Notes under the pieces: model-generated
What the model was told of the DNA's origin: nothing
The model's input: only the letters and a program-made list of their open reading frames with translations
Database searches by the model: none
Position numbers and translations under genes: made by a program
Assembly (NCBI RefSeq): GCF_900104395.1
Contig: NZ_FMXX01000004.1
Reading direction: 5' to 3' (one strand)
DNA: 64,000 nt
From: Fusobacterium_C necrophorum
GTDB taxonomy: Bacteria > Fusobacteriota > Fusobacteriia > Fusobacteriales > Fusobacteriaceae
In this document: piece after piece, positions 43,562 through 52,141 of the stretch
Layout of the letters: every line of letters starts with the position of its first letter
Numbering within the stretch: the first letter of the stretch is position 1

Positions 43562-44380
43562 TTATAGTAATGTTTCCCTTAATTCTTTTGTATATTTACG
43601 CTTTAATTTTTTTAAAGTATTTTTTTCTATTTGTCGAACTCGTTCTCTGGTGATATTAAAATTTTTTCCAATATCCTCCAATGTATGGATTTCATATCCA
43701 TCCAAACCGAAACGAAGTTTTAAAATTTCTTGTTCCCGAGTATCCAATCGATTTAAAATATCTTTTAGTCTTTGTTGCATCATTTTGTAATAGACCTTTT
43801 CTTCAAAATGTTCTTCTGTTCCACTCAAGGTATCTTCCAAATAAATATCCTCTCCTATTTCGGTACTCAAAGACATAGGTTCCTGAAATTCGATCATGAT
43901 TTCTTCGACTTTGTTTACCGGCATATTCAAATATTCCGCAACTTCTTCCACACTTGGATACACCCCACATAATTTTATTTCTTCCGTTACATATCTATTG
44001 ATTTTATTCAAAATATCGTAACGATAGGAAGGAATCCTGATTTCTCTTCCTTTGAAAATAATAGCTTTACTAATGGACTGCTTAATCCACCAAACTGCAT
44101 AGGTAGAAAAACGAAATCCTCTCTCTACATCAAATTTTTCAATAGCACGAATCAAGCCCAAATTTCCTTCACTAATCAAATCAATTAAATTCATTCCCTT
44201 ACTACGATAGCCTTTTGCAACATTCACAACAAGACGTAAATTACATAAGATTAATTGGTTTTTTGCTTCTTCATCGCCAGATTGAGCTTTGATCACCAAA
44301 GCCAACTCTTCTTCCCTTTCTAAGGTTTTATACTGCCTAATATCTTTTAAATATAATGAGAGTAAATCCCGCTCTGCCAT
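43562..44380 (-). CDS. RNA polymerase sigma factor, sigma-70 family (short, RpoD/RpoS-like)
   Basis: A 272-residue sigma factor with regions 1.2 (LYLKDIRQYKTLEREEE), 2 (LRLVVNVAKGYRSKGMNLIDLISEGNLGLIRAIEKFD, FSTYAVWWIKQSI), 3 (PSVEEVAEYLNM) and 4 (LRFGLDGYEIHTLEDIGKNF with TRERVRQIE). It lacks the long region 1.1 and spacer of a primary RpoD and is closest in size to group 2 factors. The start at 44380 is favoured: the upstream ATG at 44392 is only two bases from the GAGGTG site. It lies between gpsA and dnaN in the same operon. Whether it serves housekeeping or stress promoters is unknown. Confidence 0.88.
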   Translation of the reverse strand: MAERDLLSLYLKDIRQYKTLEREEELALVIKAQSGDEEAKNQLILCNLRLVVNVAKGYRSKGMNLIDLISEGNLGLIRAIEKFDVERGFRFSTYAVWWIKQSISKAIIFKGREIRIPSYRYDILNKINRYVTEEIKLCGVYPSVEEVAEYLNMPVNKVEEIMIEFQEPMSLSTEIGEDIYLEDTLSGTEEHFEEKVYYKMMQQRLKDILNRLDTREQEILKLRFGLDGYEIHTLEDIGKNFNITRERVRQIEKNTLKKLKRKYTKELRETLL

Positions 44381-44406
44381 TTTTGCATGCACCTCAGTCT
44401 TAAATA

Positions 44407-45408
44407 TTAGTAAAATTCTTTTTTGACACTACGATTCATGAGTTCATTCATCATTTCCTTTGCTGACATATTTTCATAAATGACTCGATACACTGCCTCT
44501 ACAATAGGCATGGAAATCTGATATTTTTTCATTTCCTGATAGACCGCTTTTACGGTAGGAACTCCTTCCGCTACCATAGTCATCTTCGATAAAATCTCCT
44601 GAATATTTTCTCCTCTTCCTAAATGCTCTCCTACATATCGATTTCGACTATGTTGACTCATGGCTGTCACAATCAAATCTCCAATCCCACTCAAACCGGA
44701 AAAAGTAGACTCCTTTGCTCCACAGCATTTTCCATATCGAGAAATTTCTGCTATCCCTCTCGTAATCAAAGCTGCTTTTGTGTTATCTCCACATCCTAAT
44801 CCATCTAAAGCTCCTGCAGCAATGGCAAGACAATTCTTAATAGCAGCCCCTATTTCCACTCCAATTAAATCATCATTTAAATAGACTCGAAAATTATTAT
44901 TGTTAAACAATTCTTGAATTTGTTTTGCTTTTTCTTCTTCTCCTGCTGCAACAATTGTAGTGGGTAGCCCCTTCGAAACTTCTTCTGCATGTGTCGGTCC
45001 TGATAAAACAACGATATTCTTATGATACTTTCCCAATATTTCATCTCTCATCACTTCGGACAGTCGCATTCCTGTTGCAATTTCAATTCCCTTTGCGCTA
45101 TTGACCAAAATCATATCTCCTCGAATCTGAGAAGAAAATTTCTGAATGACAGAACGCAGGGCTTGAGATGGAATGGAAAAAATAACATACTTAACATCCT
45201 TTAACAAATCTGTACTTTCTGAAACAACTTCTATATTTTCCGGAAAAATAACTCCCGGCAACAATCTTTTATTTTCTCTTTCCCTCTGTAATTTTTTCGC
45301 TAATTCTTCTTGATATTCCCATAAAACTACCTGATGTCCGTTTTGAGCTAATACCATCGAAAGTGCAGTTCCCCAACTTCCGGCTCCCAGTACCACTACT
45401 TTTTCCAT
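44407..45408 (-). CDS. gpsA: Glycerol-3-phosphate dehydrogenase [NAD(P)+]
   Basis: The enzyme reduces dihydroxyacetone phosphate to glycerol-3-phosphate for phospholipids. The Rossmann motif VVLGAGSWGTALS is at the N-terminus; IFSIPSQALR, SGPTHAEEV, the catalytic KNCLAIAAGALDGLGCGDNTKAALITRG region and FSGLSGIGDL are characteristic. Length (333) is standard. It lies 12 bases after plsY, whose product consumes glycerol-3-phosphate. Confidence 0.97.
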   Translation of the reverse strand: MEKVVVLGAGSWGTALSMVLAQNGHQVVLWEYQEELAKKLQRERENKRLLPGVIFPENIEVVSESTDLLKDVKYVIFSIPSQALRSVIQKFSSQIRGDMILVNSAKGIEIATGMRLSEVMRDEILGKYHKNIVVLSGPTHAEEVSKGLPTTIVAAGEEEKAKQIQELFNNNNFRVYLNDDLIGVEIGAAIKNCLAIAAGALDGLGCGDNTKAALITRGIAEISRYGKCCGAKESTFSGLSGIGDLIVTAMSQHSRNRYVGEHLGRGENIQEILSKMTMVAEGVPTVKAVYQEMKKYQISMPIVEAVYRVIYENMSAKEMMNELMNRSVKKEFY

Positions 45409-45420
45409 ACTTAGCCCTCC

Positions 45421-46020
45421 TTACAGTGTAAACTTATTTTCAGTTCCTTTCAACAGGCGAACAATATTACTCCTATGACGATATACTACAAAACTTCCTA
45501 AAATCAAGGTAATCAAAATTAACAACCAATTTGTTTTTTCTTTTCCAACTTCAAAGTAAAATGTTAACATAGGAAGCAATCCTGCTGCAACAATGGAACC
45601 TAAGGAAATATACCGACTAATAAATACCACAACGATAAAAACCAGAATCAATAAAAAAGTAACTTTCGGTTCTAAAAACAAAAAAACTCCTAAACTAGTG
45701 GCAACTCCTTTTCCCCCTTTAAAAGCCAAAAAAAACGATAAACTATGCCCCACAATCACCACAAGTGCCACAATAGAAAGAGCATTTGGGGAAAGTCCTC
45801 CAGCACTTGCCAAAGCTACTGCTAAAAAACCTTTGAAAGCATCTGCAAACAAAACCATAAATCCATATTTAGCTCCTAAAATACGATAAGCATTGGTTGC
45901 TCCTGAATTTTTACTTCCATAATTTCGAATATCCATATTTTTTGCTATCTTCCCTATCCAAACCCCACTTGGTAAAGAGCCTAGAAAATAAGCAATAATA
46001 ATAAAAAAAAGTAACTTCAT
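45421..46020 (-). CDS. plsY: Acyl-phosphate:glycerol-3-phosphate acyltransferase
   Basis: An inner-membrane enzyme that makes lysophosphatidic acid from acyl-phosphate and glycerol-3-phosphate. The 199-residue protein has about five membrane segments and the conserved loops GSLPSGVW, GSKNSGATNAYRILG and AFKGGKGVATSLGVF. It pairs with gpsA to give the first two phospholipid steps. A 67-base gap upstream contains a TATACT-like -10 and may hold the promoter of the plsY-gpsA-sigma-dnaN group. Confidence 0.96.
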   Translation of the reverse strand: MKLLFFIIIAYFLGSLPSGVWIGKIAKNMDIRNYGSKNSGATNAYRILGAKYGFMVLFADAFKGFLAVALASAGGLSPNALSIVALVVIVGHSLSFFLAFKGGKGVATSLGVFLFLEPKVTFLLILVFIVVVFISRYISLGSIVAAGLLPMLTFYFEVGKEKTNWLLILITLILGSFVVYRHRSNIVRLLKGTENKFTL

Positions 46021-46087
46021 TTACTTTATAACCTCCAATTATGCTTTTTTTCAGTATAACATGTTTCTTTTGTTTTGACCACTTCTT

Positions 46088-47089
46088 TTACAACTGATAT
46101 TTTTTCATATCCTCTTCCATTGCTTCTACGGAAATGGGAGCAAGCGTTTCCACGATTCCGCTCACATTCAATTTAATTTCCTCTTTTCCTTTTACTTTGG
46201 AATAACGGGAAAATAACTTCCTGGAAAAATTTTTTTCTTCTTCCGTTAATTCTCCAAAGCCTAACATATGGGGTCCCGGTGTTTCAAAACTATAGATATA
46301 AAAATTACTCCCCCGTTCCCTTCTAATATCATCAATCTTTGCATTGGATATTTCATCTCTACCAACAAATAAATATCTTCCTTTTGCAAAGCGGAAAAAT
46401 CTGGAAATTTTAATCAAAGAAAATAAATCGGCATATTCATGTTCCAACAAGCCATCCTCTTCCAAAATTTTTAAACGAATGGAATAAGTGGGATCTGTCA
46501 ACAAACAACCTCCACCCGGGCTTGGATAATCCACCAAACCATACTGTGCCATAAGCTCCATTTGTCGACTTCTTCCACGACCATTGATGTCCAGTAGACC
46601 TTCTCTACGAATCCAACCTTTTGTTTCTGCCAAACTGGGAGGTAATAATTTTCCGGAAAGCGGACGTAAAATCAAATCTCCTACTCCTGATAATTTTTTT
46701 ACTTTTTCAAGAGCCTGAGGATTTTGTGACATGGGTCTTTGTCCTAACACTTCCCCGGAAATCAAAAAACTAGCTCCATACTTTTCCAACAGTTCTCCAG
46801 CAACACGAAACATAAGAGAATGGCAATCGATACAAGGATTCATATTCTTTCCTCTTCCATAGACAGGAGTTTTTACAACTTCCATATGTCTTTCTTCAAA
46901 ATGAATATACTCCAATAGAATTCCCAATTGTTTCGCCATATATTCTGCCTTTTTATTAATTCCACCGAAAAAGTGTGATACAAAATTAAGAGCAATGACT
47001 TCAATCCCTTGCTCTTGTACTACCCTAATCGCTAAAGCACTGTCCAATCCACCTGAAAACAGTGCTAATGCTTTTATCTTTGACACCAA
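46088..47089 (-). CDS. PP-loop ATPase (ThiI/MnmA-like) fused to an NFACT-R-like domain
   Basis: A 333-residue protein. Residues 1-190 are a PP-loop adenylating domain: ALFSGGLDSALA at the N-terminus, NPCIDCHSLMF with a cysteine pair near residue 86, and LISGEVLGQRPMSQ. These resemble tRNA thiolation enzymes such as MnmA and ThiI, but no THUMP domain is present. Residues about 230-290 look like an NFACT-R-type RNA-binding domain (RYLFVGRDEISNAKI, ETPGPHMLGFGE). RNA modification by sulfur transfer is the likely role; the target nucleotide is unknown. It begins one base after sepF and may be coupled to it. Confidence 0.75.
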   Translation of the reverse strand: MVSKIKALALFSGGLDSALAIRVVQEQGIEVIALNFVSHFFGGINKKAEYMAKQLGILLEYIHFEERHMEVVKTPVYGRGKNMNPCIDCHSLMFRVAGELLEKYGASFLISGEVLGQRPMSQNPQALEKVKKLSGVGDLILRPLSGKLLPPSLAETKGWIRREGLLDINGRGRSRQMELMAQYGLVDYPSPGGGCLLTDPTYSIRLKILEEDGLLEHEYADLFSLIKISRFFRFAKGRYLFVGRDEISNAKIDDIRRERGSNFYIYSFETPGPHMLGFGELTEEEKNFSRKLFSRYSKVKGKEEIKLNVSGIVETLAPISVEAMEEDMKKYQL

Positions 47090-47656
47090 CTACTCCTCTC
47101 TTTCAAATTCTAAAATCGTTTTCTTTTGATCTTTTTTTCCTTCATAATGAATTTTCATACTCTTTGGTACGATAGTGTATACTTTTTTACTAATCGCTAC
47201 GAAACTAGCTTCTTTCATTCGCATAGCTCCTGCCAAGAAATCCATCAAACGTTGTGCTATTTTCATATCTAAAAATTCCAAATTGATGGTAATCATCTTA
47301 TCCTTCACAATATAATCTGCGATTTTCTCTGCATCTCCAAATCCTTTTGGATCGACAAAGACCGTTTGACAGTTGCTAATTCCCCCATCATCTTCATTGG
47401 AAAATACTTCTTTCATCACTTGGCTGCTTTTTGTCCTTCCAAAAAATGTTCTTTGTTTAGAAGCTTTTAAAGGTTTTGACACTTTTGCACTTTCTTCCAC
47501 AACAGGTTCATCCGCTGTTGAAAAATCAATAATTCCTGTATCTTCTTCCTCGTAGTCCCCTTCCACAGAATCAATTCCAAACAATTCTTTCATTCCGCTT
47601 GTAAACCCATTCATTGTAGAAAATAACCCCTTTTTCTTTCCCTCATTCTCTTTCAT
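47090..47656 (-). CDS. sepF: Cell-division protein SepF
   Basis: SepF anchors and bundles FtsZ at the septum. The 188-residue protein has a basic, possibly membrane-binding N-terminus, a variable acidic linker (residues 30-100), and the conserved core: TVFVDPKGFGDAEKIADYI, MITINLEFLDMKIAQRLMDFLAGAM and VYTIVPKSMKIH. YggS is encoded just upstream, the same pairing as ylmE-ylmF in Firmicutes. Gaps are 11 bases and zero, so one transcript is likely. Confidence 0.9.
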   Translation of the reverse strand: MKENEGKKKGLFSTMNGFTSGMKELFGIDSVEGDYEEEDTGIIDFSTADEPVVEESAKVSKPLKASKQRTFFGRTKSSQVMKEVFSNEDDGGISNCQTVFVDPKGFGDAEKIADYIVKDKMITINLEFLDMKIAQRLMDFLAGAMRMKEASFVAISKKVYTIVPKSMKIHYEGKKDQKKTILEFEREE

Positions 47657-47667
47657 CTATCTTCCTC

Positions 47668-48348
47668 CTAGTAAAATATTTTTCTTCCCAAACGAATCAT
47701 AGTAGCCCCTTCTTGTAATGCAATCTTATAATCATTGGACATTCCCATAGAAAGTTCTGTCAACTTATCTTGAAAGTATTTTTTATTCCACTCTTCTTTC
47801 AAAGTTCTCAGCTTTCGAAACACCTTTCTCTGTTCTTCCGCATCTTCTGTAAAAGGAGCCATTGTCATCAAACCGCAAATACGGATATTTTCCAATTTCA
47901 ACAGTGCCGGAATATCTTGTTCCGCTTCCAAAACATCATATCCCTCTTTACTTTCTTCTCCGGACACATTCACTTCAATTAAAACAGGCATTTTGCGATT
48001 TAAGCTTCCCATTTTTTTATTAATTTCTTCTGCCAAAGACAATTTGTTGACAGAATGAATCATCGCAACCTTATCTACAATGTATTTTACCTTATTTTTC
48101 TGCAAATTTCCAATAAAATGCCACTCCAAAGATTTTGCAAAGGGATAGGAGGACAATAATTCATATTTTTCTTGAATCACTTGAGCCCTATTTTCTCCCA
48201 ATGTTACGATCCCTGTTTCTAAATAAGGCAACATTTCCTCTGCATTTAAATATTTACTGACTGCTATCACTTTCACTTTTTCCGGATATGGAGAGTATTG
48301 TCTCACTTCTTCATATACTTCTTTCATTCTTTCTTCTATTTGTTTCAT
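47668..48348 (-). CDS. YggS/PROSC-family pyridoxal-phosphate homeostasis protein
   Basis: A 226-residue PLP-binding protein with the alanine-racemase-like barrel. The PLP lysine is in VIAVSKYLNAEEM; TLGENRAQVIQEKY, WHFIGNLQKNK and the C-terminal LSMGMSNDYKIALQEGATMIRLGR are family blocks. It carries no catalytic function of its own in known members and buffers free PLP. It lies 12 bases after hemW and leads the yggS-sepF-PP-loop gene group. Confidence 0.95.
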   Translation of the reverse strand: MKQIEERMKEVYEEVRQYSPYPEKVKVIAVSKYLNAEEMLPYLETGIVTLGENRAQVIQEKYELLSSYPFAKSLEWHFIGNLQKNKVKYIVDKVAMIHSVNKLSLAEEINKKMGSLNRKMPVLIEVNVSGEESKEGYDVLEAEQDIPALLKLENIRICGLMTMAPFTEDAEEQRKVFRKLRTLKEEWNKKYFQDKLTELSMGMSNDYKIALQEGATMIRLGRKIFY

Positions 48349-48360
48349 CTTTTACCCTTC

Positions 48361-49458
48361 CTACAAAAAATATTCTAACATGTCATTGAAAAAAAACAAG
48401 CCCTTTTCTGTTATTTTATATTCTTGCTTTCTTTTTCTCACATATCCCTTTTTCCATAGAATGTTACAAATTTCGATGTACTTTCCTCTTGCCGACACCC
48501 ATTCTCTCAATTGGCGAAACGCCAAAATATATCGATATTCCTCTATCATTTCCTGAGTTAACACTTCCTCTTCCTCTCTGGGAAATCGATAGTTCTCCAA
48601 CTGAAAAAAATAAGTTTCAAAATCACTGCAGTTTGTATAACGAAGCTTTTCTAAATAACCGGAAGCTCCCAAACCTAAGCCAAGATATTTTTGATTTTTC
48701 CAATATTTTTGATTATGCCTTGAAATATAACCTTTCTTGGCAAAATTGGAAATTTCATAATGCTCATAGCCCTTTTGCTTCATTCGCTCTATGATACTTT
48801 GATACATTTCCGCTTCCAAATCATTCTCCGTTCTGTGATAAATTCCCTTTTCCAGTTTTGTAAAAAAAGGAGTATTTTCTTCCCAAATCAAAGAGTAAAT
48901 GGAAATATGTTCCGCTCCCAAGCTTAAAAATTCTTCTACATCTTCTTTTACCTCTTTCAATGTCTGTGTAGGCAAAGAAAACATCATGTCCACACTGATA
49001 TTTTGAAATCCAAGCTCCCTCGCCTTCCAAAAAACCTCCTTCGCCTCTTCCGCCGTATGTAATCTTCCTAAAAGATTTAAATATTTTTCTTTCATGGATT
49101 GTATCCCTATACTTAGACGATTGACACCGGCTTGATAATATTCCCGTAATTTCTTGGAGTTTAAAGTTTTAGGATTGCATTCTAAGGTAATCTCCGATCT
49201 CTCGTCGTGAGGAAGTAATTTCAAAATTTCGGAAATTTCTTCTCCCTCCAACAAGGAAGGAGTTCCTCCTCCAAAATAAATGGTATCATAATAAGAATGC
49301 TCATAGAGTAAAATTTCTGTTCTTAGAGCTTCCAAGTAGCGTTTCTTCCATTCGCCTTTTCCGGAAAACGAAGTAAAATCACAATACTCACATTTCTGTA
49401 GACAAAAAGGAATATGGATGTAAACAGCATCCGCATCCACCTTACAAAGAGTCGACAT
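48361..49458 (-). CDS. hemW: Radical SAM protein HemW (haem chaperone, formerly HemN-like)
   Basis: A 365-residue radical SAM protein. The cluster motif CLQKCEYCDF has three cysteines with an aromatic residue where true HemN has a fourth cysteine, which points to HemW. YFGGGTPSLL, LECNPKTL, RLSIGIQSM and the C-terminal ISNFAKKGYISRHNQKYW and GLGLGASGY blocks agree. HemW binds haem and is thought to deliver it to target proteins; it is not a coproporphyrinogen oxidase. It overlaps the end of the upstream phosphohexomutase gene by 17 bases. Confidence 0.9.
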   Translation of the reverse strand: MSTLCKVDADAVYIHIPFCLQKCEYCDFTSFSGKGEWKKRYLEALRTEILLYEHSYYDTIYFGGGTPSLLEGEEISEILKLLPHDERSEITLECNPKTLNSKKLREYYQAGVNRLSIGIQSMKEKYLNLLGRLHTAEEAKEVFWKARELGFQNISVDMMFSLPTQTLKEVKEDVEEFLSLGAEHISIYSLIWEENTPFFTKLEKGIYHRTENDLEAEMYQSIIERMKQKGYEHYEISNFAKKGYISRHNQKYWKNQKYLGLGLGASGYLEKLRYTNCSDFETYFFQLENYRFPREEEEVLTQEMIEEYRYILAFRQLREWVSARGKYIEICNILWKKGYVRKRKQEYKITEKGLFFFNDMLEYFL

Positions 49459-51136
49459 AGTCTTGAAAATCCTTTGTTAGCTCCGATAATGTTTCTTTTG
49501 CTTTTTCTTCCAGCTTGTCGGAAACGCAAATATAATATTTAATTTTAGGCTCTGTTCCGGACGGTCTTACCGTCACTTGGCTGCCGTCTTCTAAAACATA
49601 TTGTAAGACATTGGATTTTGGCAGCCCCTTATAATTTTCATTGAAATCTCGAATTTCCAACACTTTTCTTCCACAAAGAACACTCGGTTTCACTTCTCTC
49701 AATGCTTTCATAGTATTGGCAATCGCTTCCAAGCCGTCTTTTCCTTTTTTAGTAATCGCAATCGTTTCTTCCAAGAAATATCCATATTTATCATATAATT
49801 TTATCAATTCTTCATATAGACTGCTTCCTTTGGCATCATAGTAAGCCGCCATTTCCGCCACCAACATGGAAGTGACTACGGCATCTTTATCTCGGACATG
49901 AGTTCCTGCTAAATATCCGATAGCCTCCTCAAAACCGAATAAAAAAGTTCCATCCAATTCTTTTTTCTCAAATTGTCGGATTTTTTCTCCGATATATTTA
50001 AATCCTGTTAAAGTTCGATATAAAGTAACTCCATAAGCCTTAGCCAAAGGATCCAACATTGGAGTAGATACTATAGTACTAATTACCGCTCCATTTTGAG
50101 GAATTTCTTTGTTCGTAAAAATATAATTTGCTAACAATATTCCAATTTGGTTTCCATTGGGGATATACCATTTCCCCTCTCTGTCTAAAAAAGCAATTCC
50201 CGTCCTGTCAGCATCCGGATCATTGGTAATACATAATTTTGCTCCTACCCGCTCTGCCAACTTCAAGCTTAATTCAAATACACTGTGATCTTCCGGATTT
50301 GCATAAGGACAAGTTGGGAAAGTACCGTCCGGTAATTCCTGTTCCGCTACAGTATGTACGTTTAAAAATCCCATTTCTTTAAATACCCTTTGTACCGCAA
50401 CTCTTCCAGTTCCATGCAAAGGAGAATATACAATCGGAAAACTTTCTTTTCCTAAAATTGTTTTGTGAATTGCATTTTTCTTGACTTCTTCTACAAAACG
50501 ATCGTCCAATGCTTTCCCAACAGAGATAACAAGACCTTGTTTTCTTGCTTCTTCAATATTCATTGTTTTGACATCTCGGAATACATCCACTGCATTAACA
50601 GCATTTACAATTCCACTTGCCTGCGGCTCTACAATTTGTGCTCCATCTTCCCAATAAACCTTATATCCATTGTATTCTTTCGGATTATGAGAAGCGGTAA
50701 TCATAACTCCCGCCTTTGCTCCCAATTCTCGAGTCGCAAAAGACAACTCCGGAGTAGATCGTAAACTTTCAAATACATAAGCCTTGATTCCATTTGCTGC
50801 CAATACTTTTGCCGTTGTTTCCGCATTTTCTTGGGAGTCAATACGACAGTCATACGCAATTACCACTCCTTGTTTCTTTCCCTCTTCTCCCCCTACTTGA
50901 AGAATATAATTCGCCAGACCTTGGGTTGCCTTTCCAACATTGTATCGATTCATTCTATTTCTTCCAATCCCGCGAATTCCTCTCATTCCGGCTGTCCCAA
51001 AGCTTAAATCCGTATAAAATCTATTTTCCAACTCTATTTCATCGAAAGAAATTGCCTGTAACTCTCTTTTTTCATCTTCCAATAATAAGGATGAATGAAG
51101 CCATTTTTCATATTCTACTTTCCAATTCCCTTCCAT
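49442..51136 (-). CDS. Phosphoglucomutase/phosphomannomutase, alpha-D-phosphohexomutase family
   Basis: A 564-residue enzyme interconverting hexose 1- and 6-phosphates. The phosphoserine loop is TASHNPKEYNGYK; the metal loop is DPDADRTGIA, the sugar loop GFEEAIGYLAG and the phosphate loop RPSGTEPKIKYY. The length matches the PgcA-like branch rather than ManB. The ATG at 51136 is chosen for its AGGAGGG site; a longer in-frame reading adds 27 lysine-rich residues before the domain. It leads the hemW-yggS-sepF gene run. Glucose-1-phosphate formation is most likely, but substrate choice cannot be read. Confidence 0.93.
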   Translation of the reverse strand: MEGNWKVEYEKWLHSSLLLEDEKRELQAISFDEIELENRFYTDLSFGTAGMRGIRGIGRNRMNRYNVGKATQGLANYILQVGGEEGKKQGVVIAYDCRIDSQENAETTAKVLAANGIKAYVFESLRSTPELSFATRELGAKAGVMITASHNPKEYNGYKVYWEDGAQIVEPQASGIVNAVNAVDVFRDVKTMNIEEARKQGLVISVGKALDDRFVEEVKKNAIHKTILGKESFPIVYSPLHGTGRVAVQRVFKEMGFLNVHTVAEQELPDGTFPTCPYANPEDHSVFELSLKLAERVGAKLCITNDPDADRTGIAFLDREGKWYIPNGNQIGILLANYIFTNKEIPQNGAVISTIVSTPMLDPLAKAYGVTLYRTLTGFKYIGEKIRQFEKKELDGTFLFGFEEAIGYLAGTHVRDKDAVVTSMLVAEMAAYYDAKGSSLYEELIKLYDKYGYFLEETIAITKKGKDGLEAIANTMKALREVKPSVLCGRKVLEIRDFNENYKGLPKSNVLQYVLEDGSQVTVRPSGTEPKIKYYICVSDKLEEKAKETLSELTKDFQDYVDSL

Positions 51137-51187
51137 ATATTCCCTCCTAAATATTATTTTTTCGTCTTTTTGTTTTTCTATTTTATT

Positions 51188-51217
51188 ATTATATAATTTA
51201 TTTGGCTCGCTAGTCAA
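51188..51217 (-). promoter_or_regulatory. Promoter of the phosphohexomutase-hemW operon
   Basis: On the minus strand TTGACT (51217-51212) and TATAAT (51193-51188) are 18 bases apart, about 50 bases before the start codon. Confidence 0.6.
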
Positions 51218-51236
51218 CTCTTTTCTACTGAAAAAA

Positions 51237-51272
51237 AGGATTTTAGCTGCCTTTTATTTCAACTAAAATCCT
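51237..51272 (-). terminator. Terminator after the TraT-like gene
   Basis: AGGATTTTAG (51237-51246) pairs perfectly with CTAAAATCCT (51263-51272). On the minus strand the stem runs directly into a TTTTTTT tract. The arms share the AGGATTTTA core with the three repeat-borne terminators at 9760, 11931 and 23221, but the loop is unrelated. Confidence 0.85.
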
Positions 51273-51311
51273 AAAAATTTTTTTTATTTTATGATCCCCT
51301 ATTTCTTAATC

Positions 51312-52031
51312 TTAGAAAATTCCTGCAATCACTTGTTGCAATTGTGCTTCTAAGGTAGGTTGTGCTTCTTCAAATTTTAAATTTACTTGATTCGCCACAC
51401 TGACAACTCGAGTTTGATATTGGTTTCTAGTAGATTCAGAGCTTGTTGTTACCTTTGTTCTTCCTCTTGTTCCCTGTGTTAAATTATTGTTTGTAGTAAC
51501 AGCAACTTTTGAATTTGTTTTTTCACTAATCATAATATCCGTAACCATAGTGTAGGCGATATCAGATACCAAAGCATCTACAGTTCCCGCAATCAATGCT
51601 CCTGCCAATCCCAATCCAATGGCTGTGTTCACTGAGCCTGTATTATACGCCCCTAAGCTGGCTCCTACACCGGCTCCTAAGATTCCGCTTCCAAAAGGAT
51701 CCGATTCTCGTAAATCCACCTTATCCAATTTTAACACATTGGCTTGTAACCAATAGGAAGCTTGGTTAGGATCTTCTACAATATAATATCCTTTTTGAGA
51801 TAGGGTTCTTTTAATAGCTTCTTCCACATTCACTACTTTTCCGGAAGTATTCTTAATTTGTACAAAAACTGTTTTTTGATTTGTAGAAACCGGATTTAAC
51901 CAAATTGTTTCCGACATTTTTGTTTGAACATCCAGATTTCGTTTTTTTACAGCGGTATTCAAAGCTCCACAACCTGAAAATACCAATAACAAAGTTGTCA
52001 ATAAGACAAATATCCATTTTTTATTTTTCAT
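51312..52031 (-). CDS. TraT-family complement-resistance lipoprotein homologue
   Basis: A 239-residue outer-membrane lipoprotein candidate. The lipobox is FSGC with the lipid cysteine at residue 21, followed by GALNTAVKKRNLDV. The body closely resembles plasmid F TraT: TKMSETIWL, TVFVQIKNTSGK, the KGYYIVEDP segment, WLQANVLKLDKVDLRES, a glycine/alanine-rich hydrophobic stretch, YTMVTDIMISE, and a C-terminus with YQTRVVSVANQVNLKFEEA. TraT blocks mating-pair formation and lowers complement attack. No conjugation genes are nearby, so a surface-protection role fits better than surface exclusion. The gene has its own promoter and terminator. The wording complement resistance is inherited from the family and untested here. 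Confidence 0.88.
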   Translation of the reverse strand: MKNKKWIFVLLTTLLLVFSGCGALNTAVKKRNLDVQTKMSETIWLNPVSTNQKTVFVQIKNTSGKVVNVEEAIKRTLSQKGYYIVEDPNQASYWLQANVLKLDKVDLRESDPFGSGILGAGVGASLGAYNTGSVNTAIGLGLAGALIAGTVDALVSDIAYTMVTDIMISEKTNSKVAVTTNNNLTQGTRGRTKVTTSSESTRNQYQTRVVSVANQVNLKFEEAQPTLEAQLQQVIAGIF

Positions 52032-52052
52032 AGTTCCTCCATCATGTTTTAT

Positions 52053-52081
52053 AATATATAATCATACCGTACATTTTTCAA
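52053..52081 (-). promoter_or_regulatory. Promoter of the TraT-like gene
   Basis: TTGAAA (52081-52076) and TATATT (52058-52053) on the minus strand are 17 bases apart, with GGAGGAAC before the start codon. Confidence 0.6.
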
Positions 52082-52141
52082 ATATCTTTGATATAATTTC
52101 GATTTATTATAACACATAGTCGGAAATATTACAAATGTTTT

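Noticed and set aside
48361..49458. Annotation of the radical SAM gene as oxygen-independent coproporphyrinogen oxidase HemN
   Set aside because: The cluster motif lacks the fourth cysteine and reads CxxxCxxCxF, which marks HemW; no other haem-synthesis genes are nearby.
51237..51272. The AGGATTTTAG hairpin after the TraT-like gene as a fourth copy of the dispersed repeat
   Set aside because: Only the 10-base stem core is shared; loop and flanks differ, so it is listed as an ordinary terminator.
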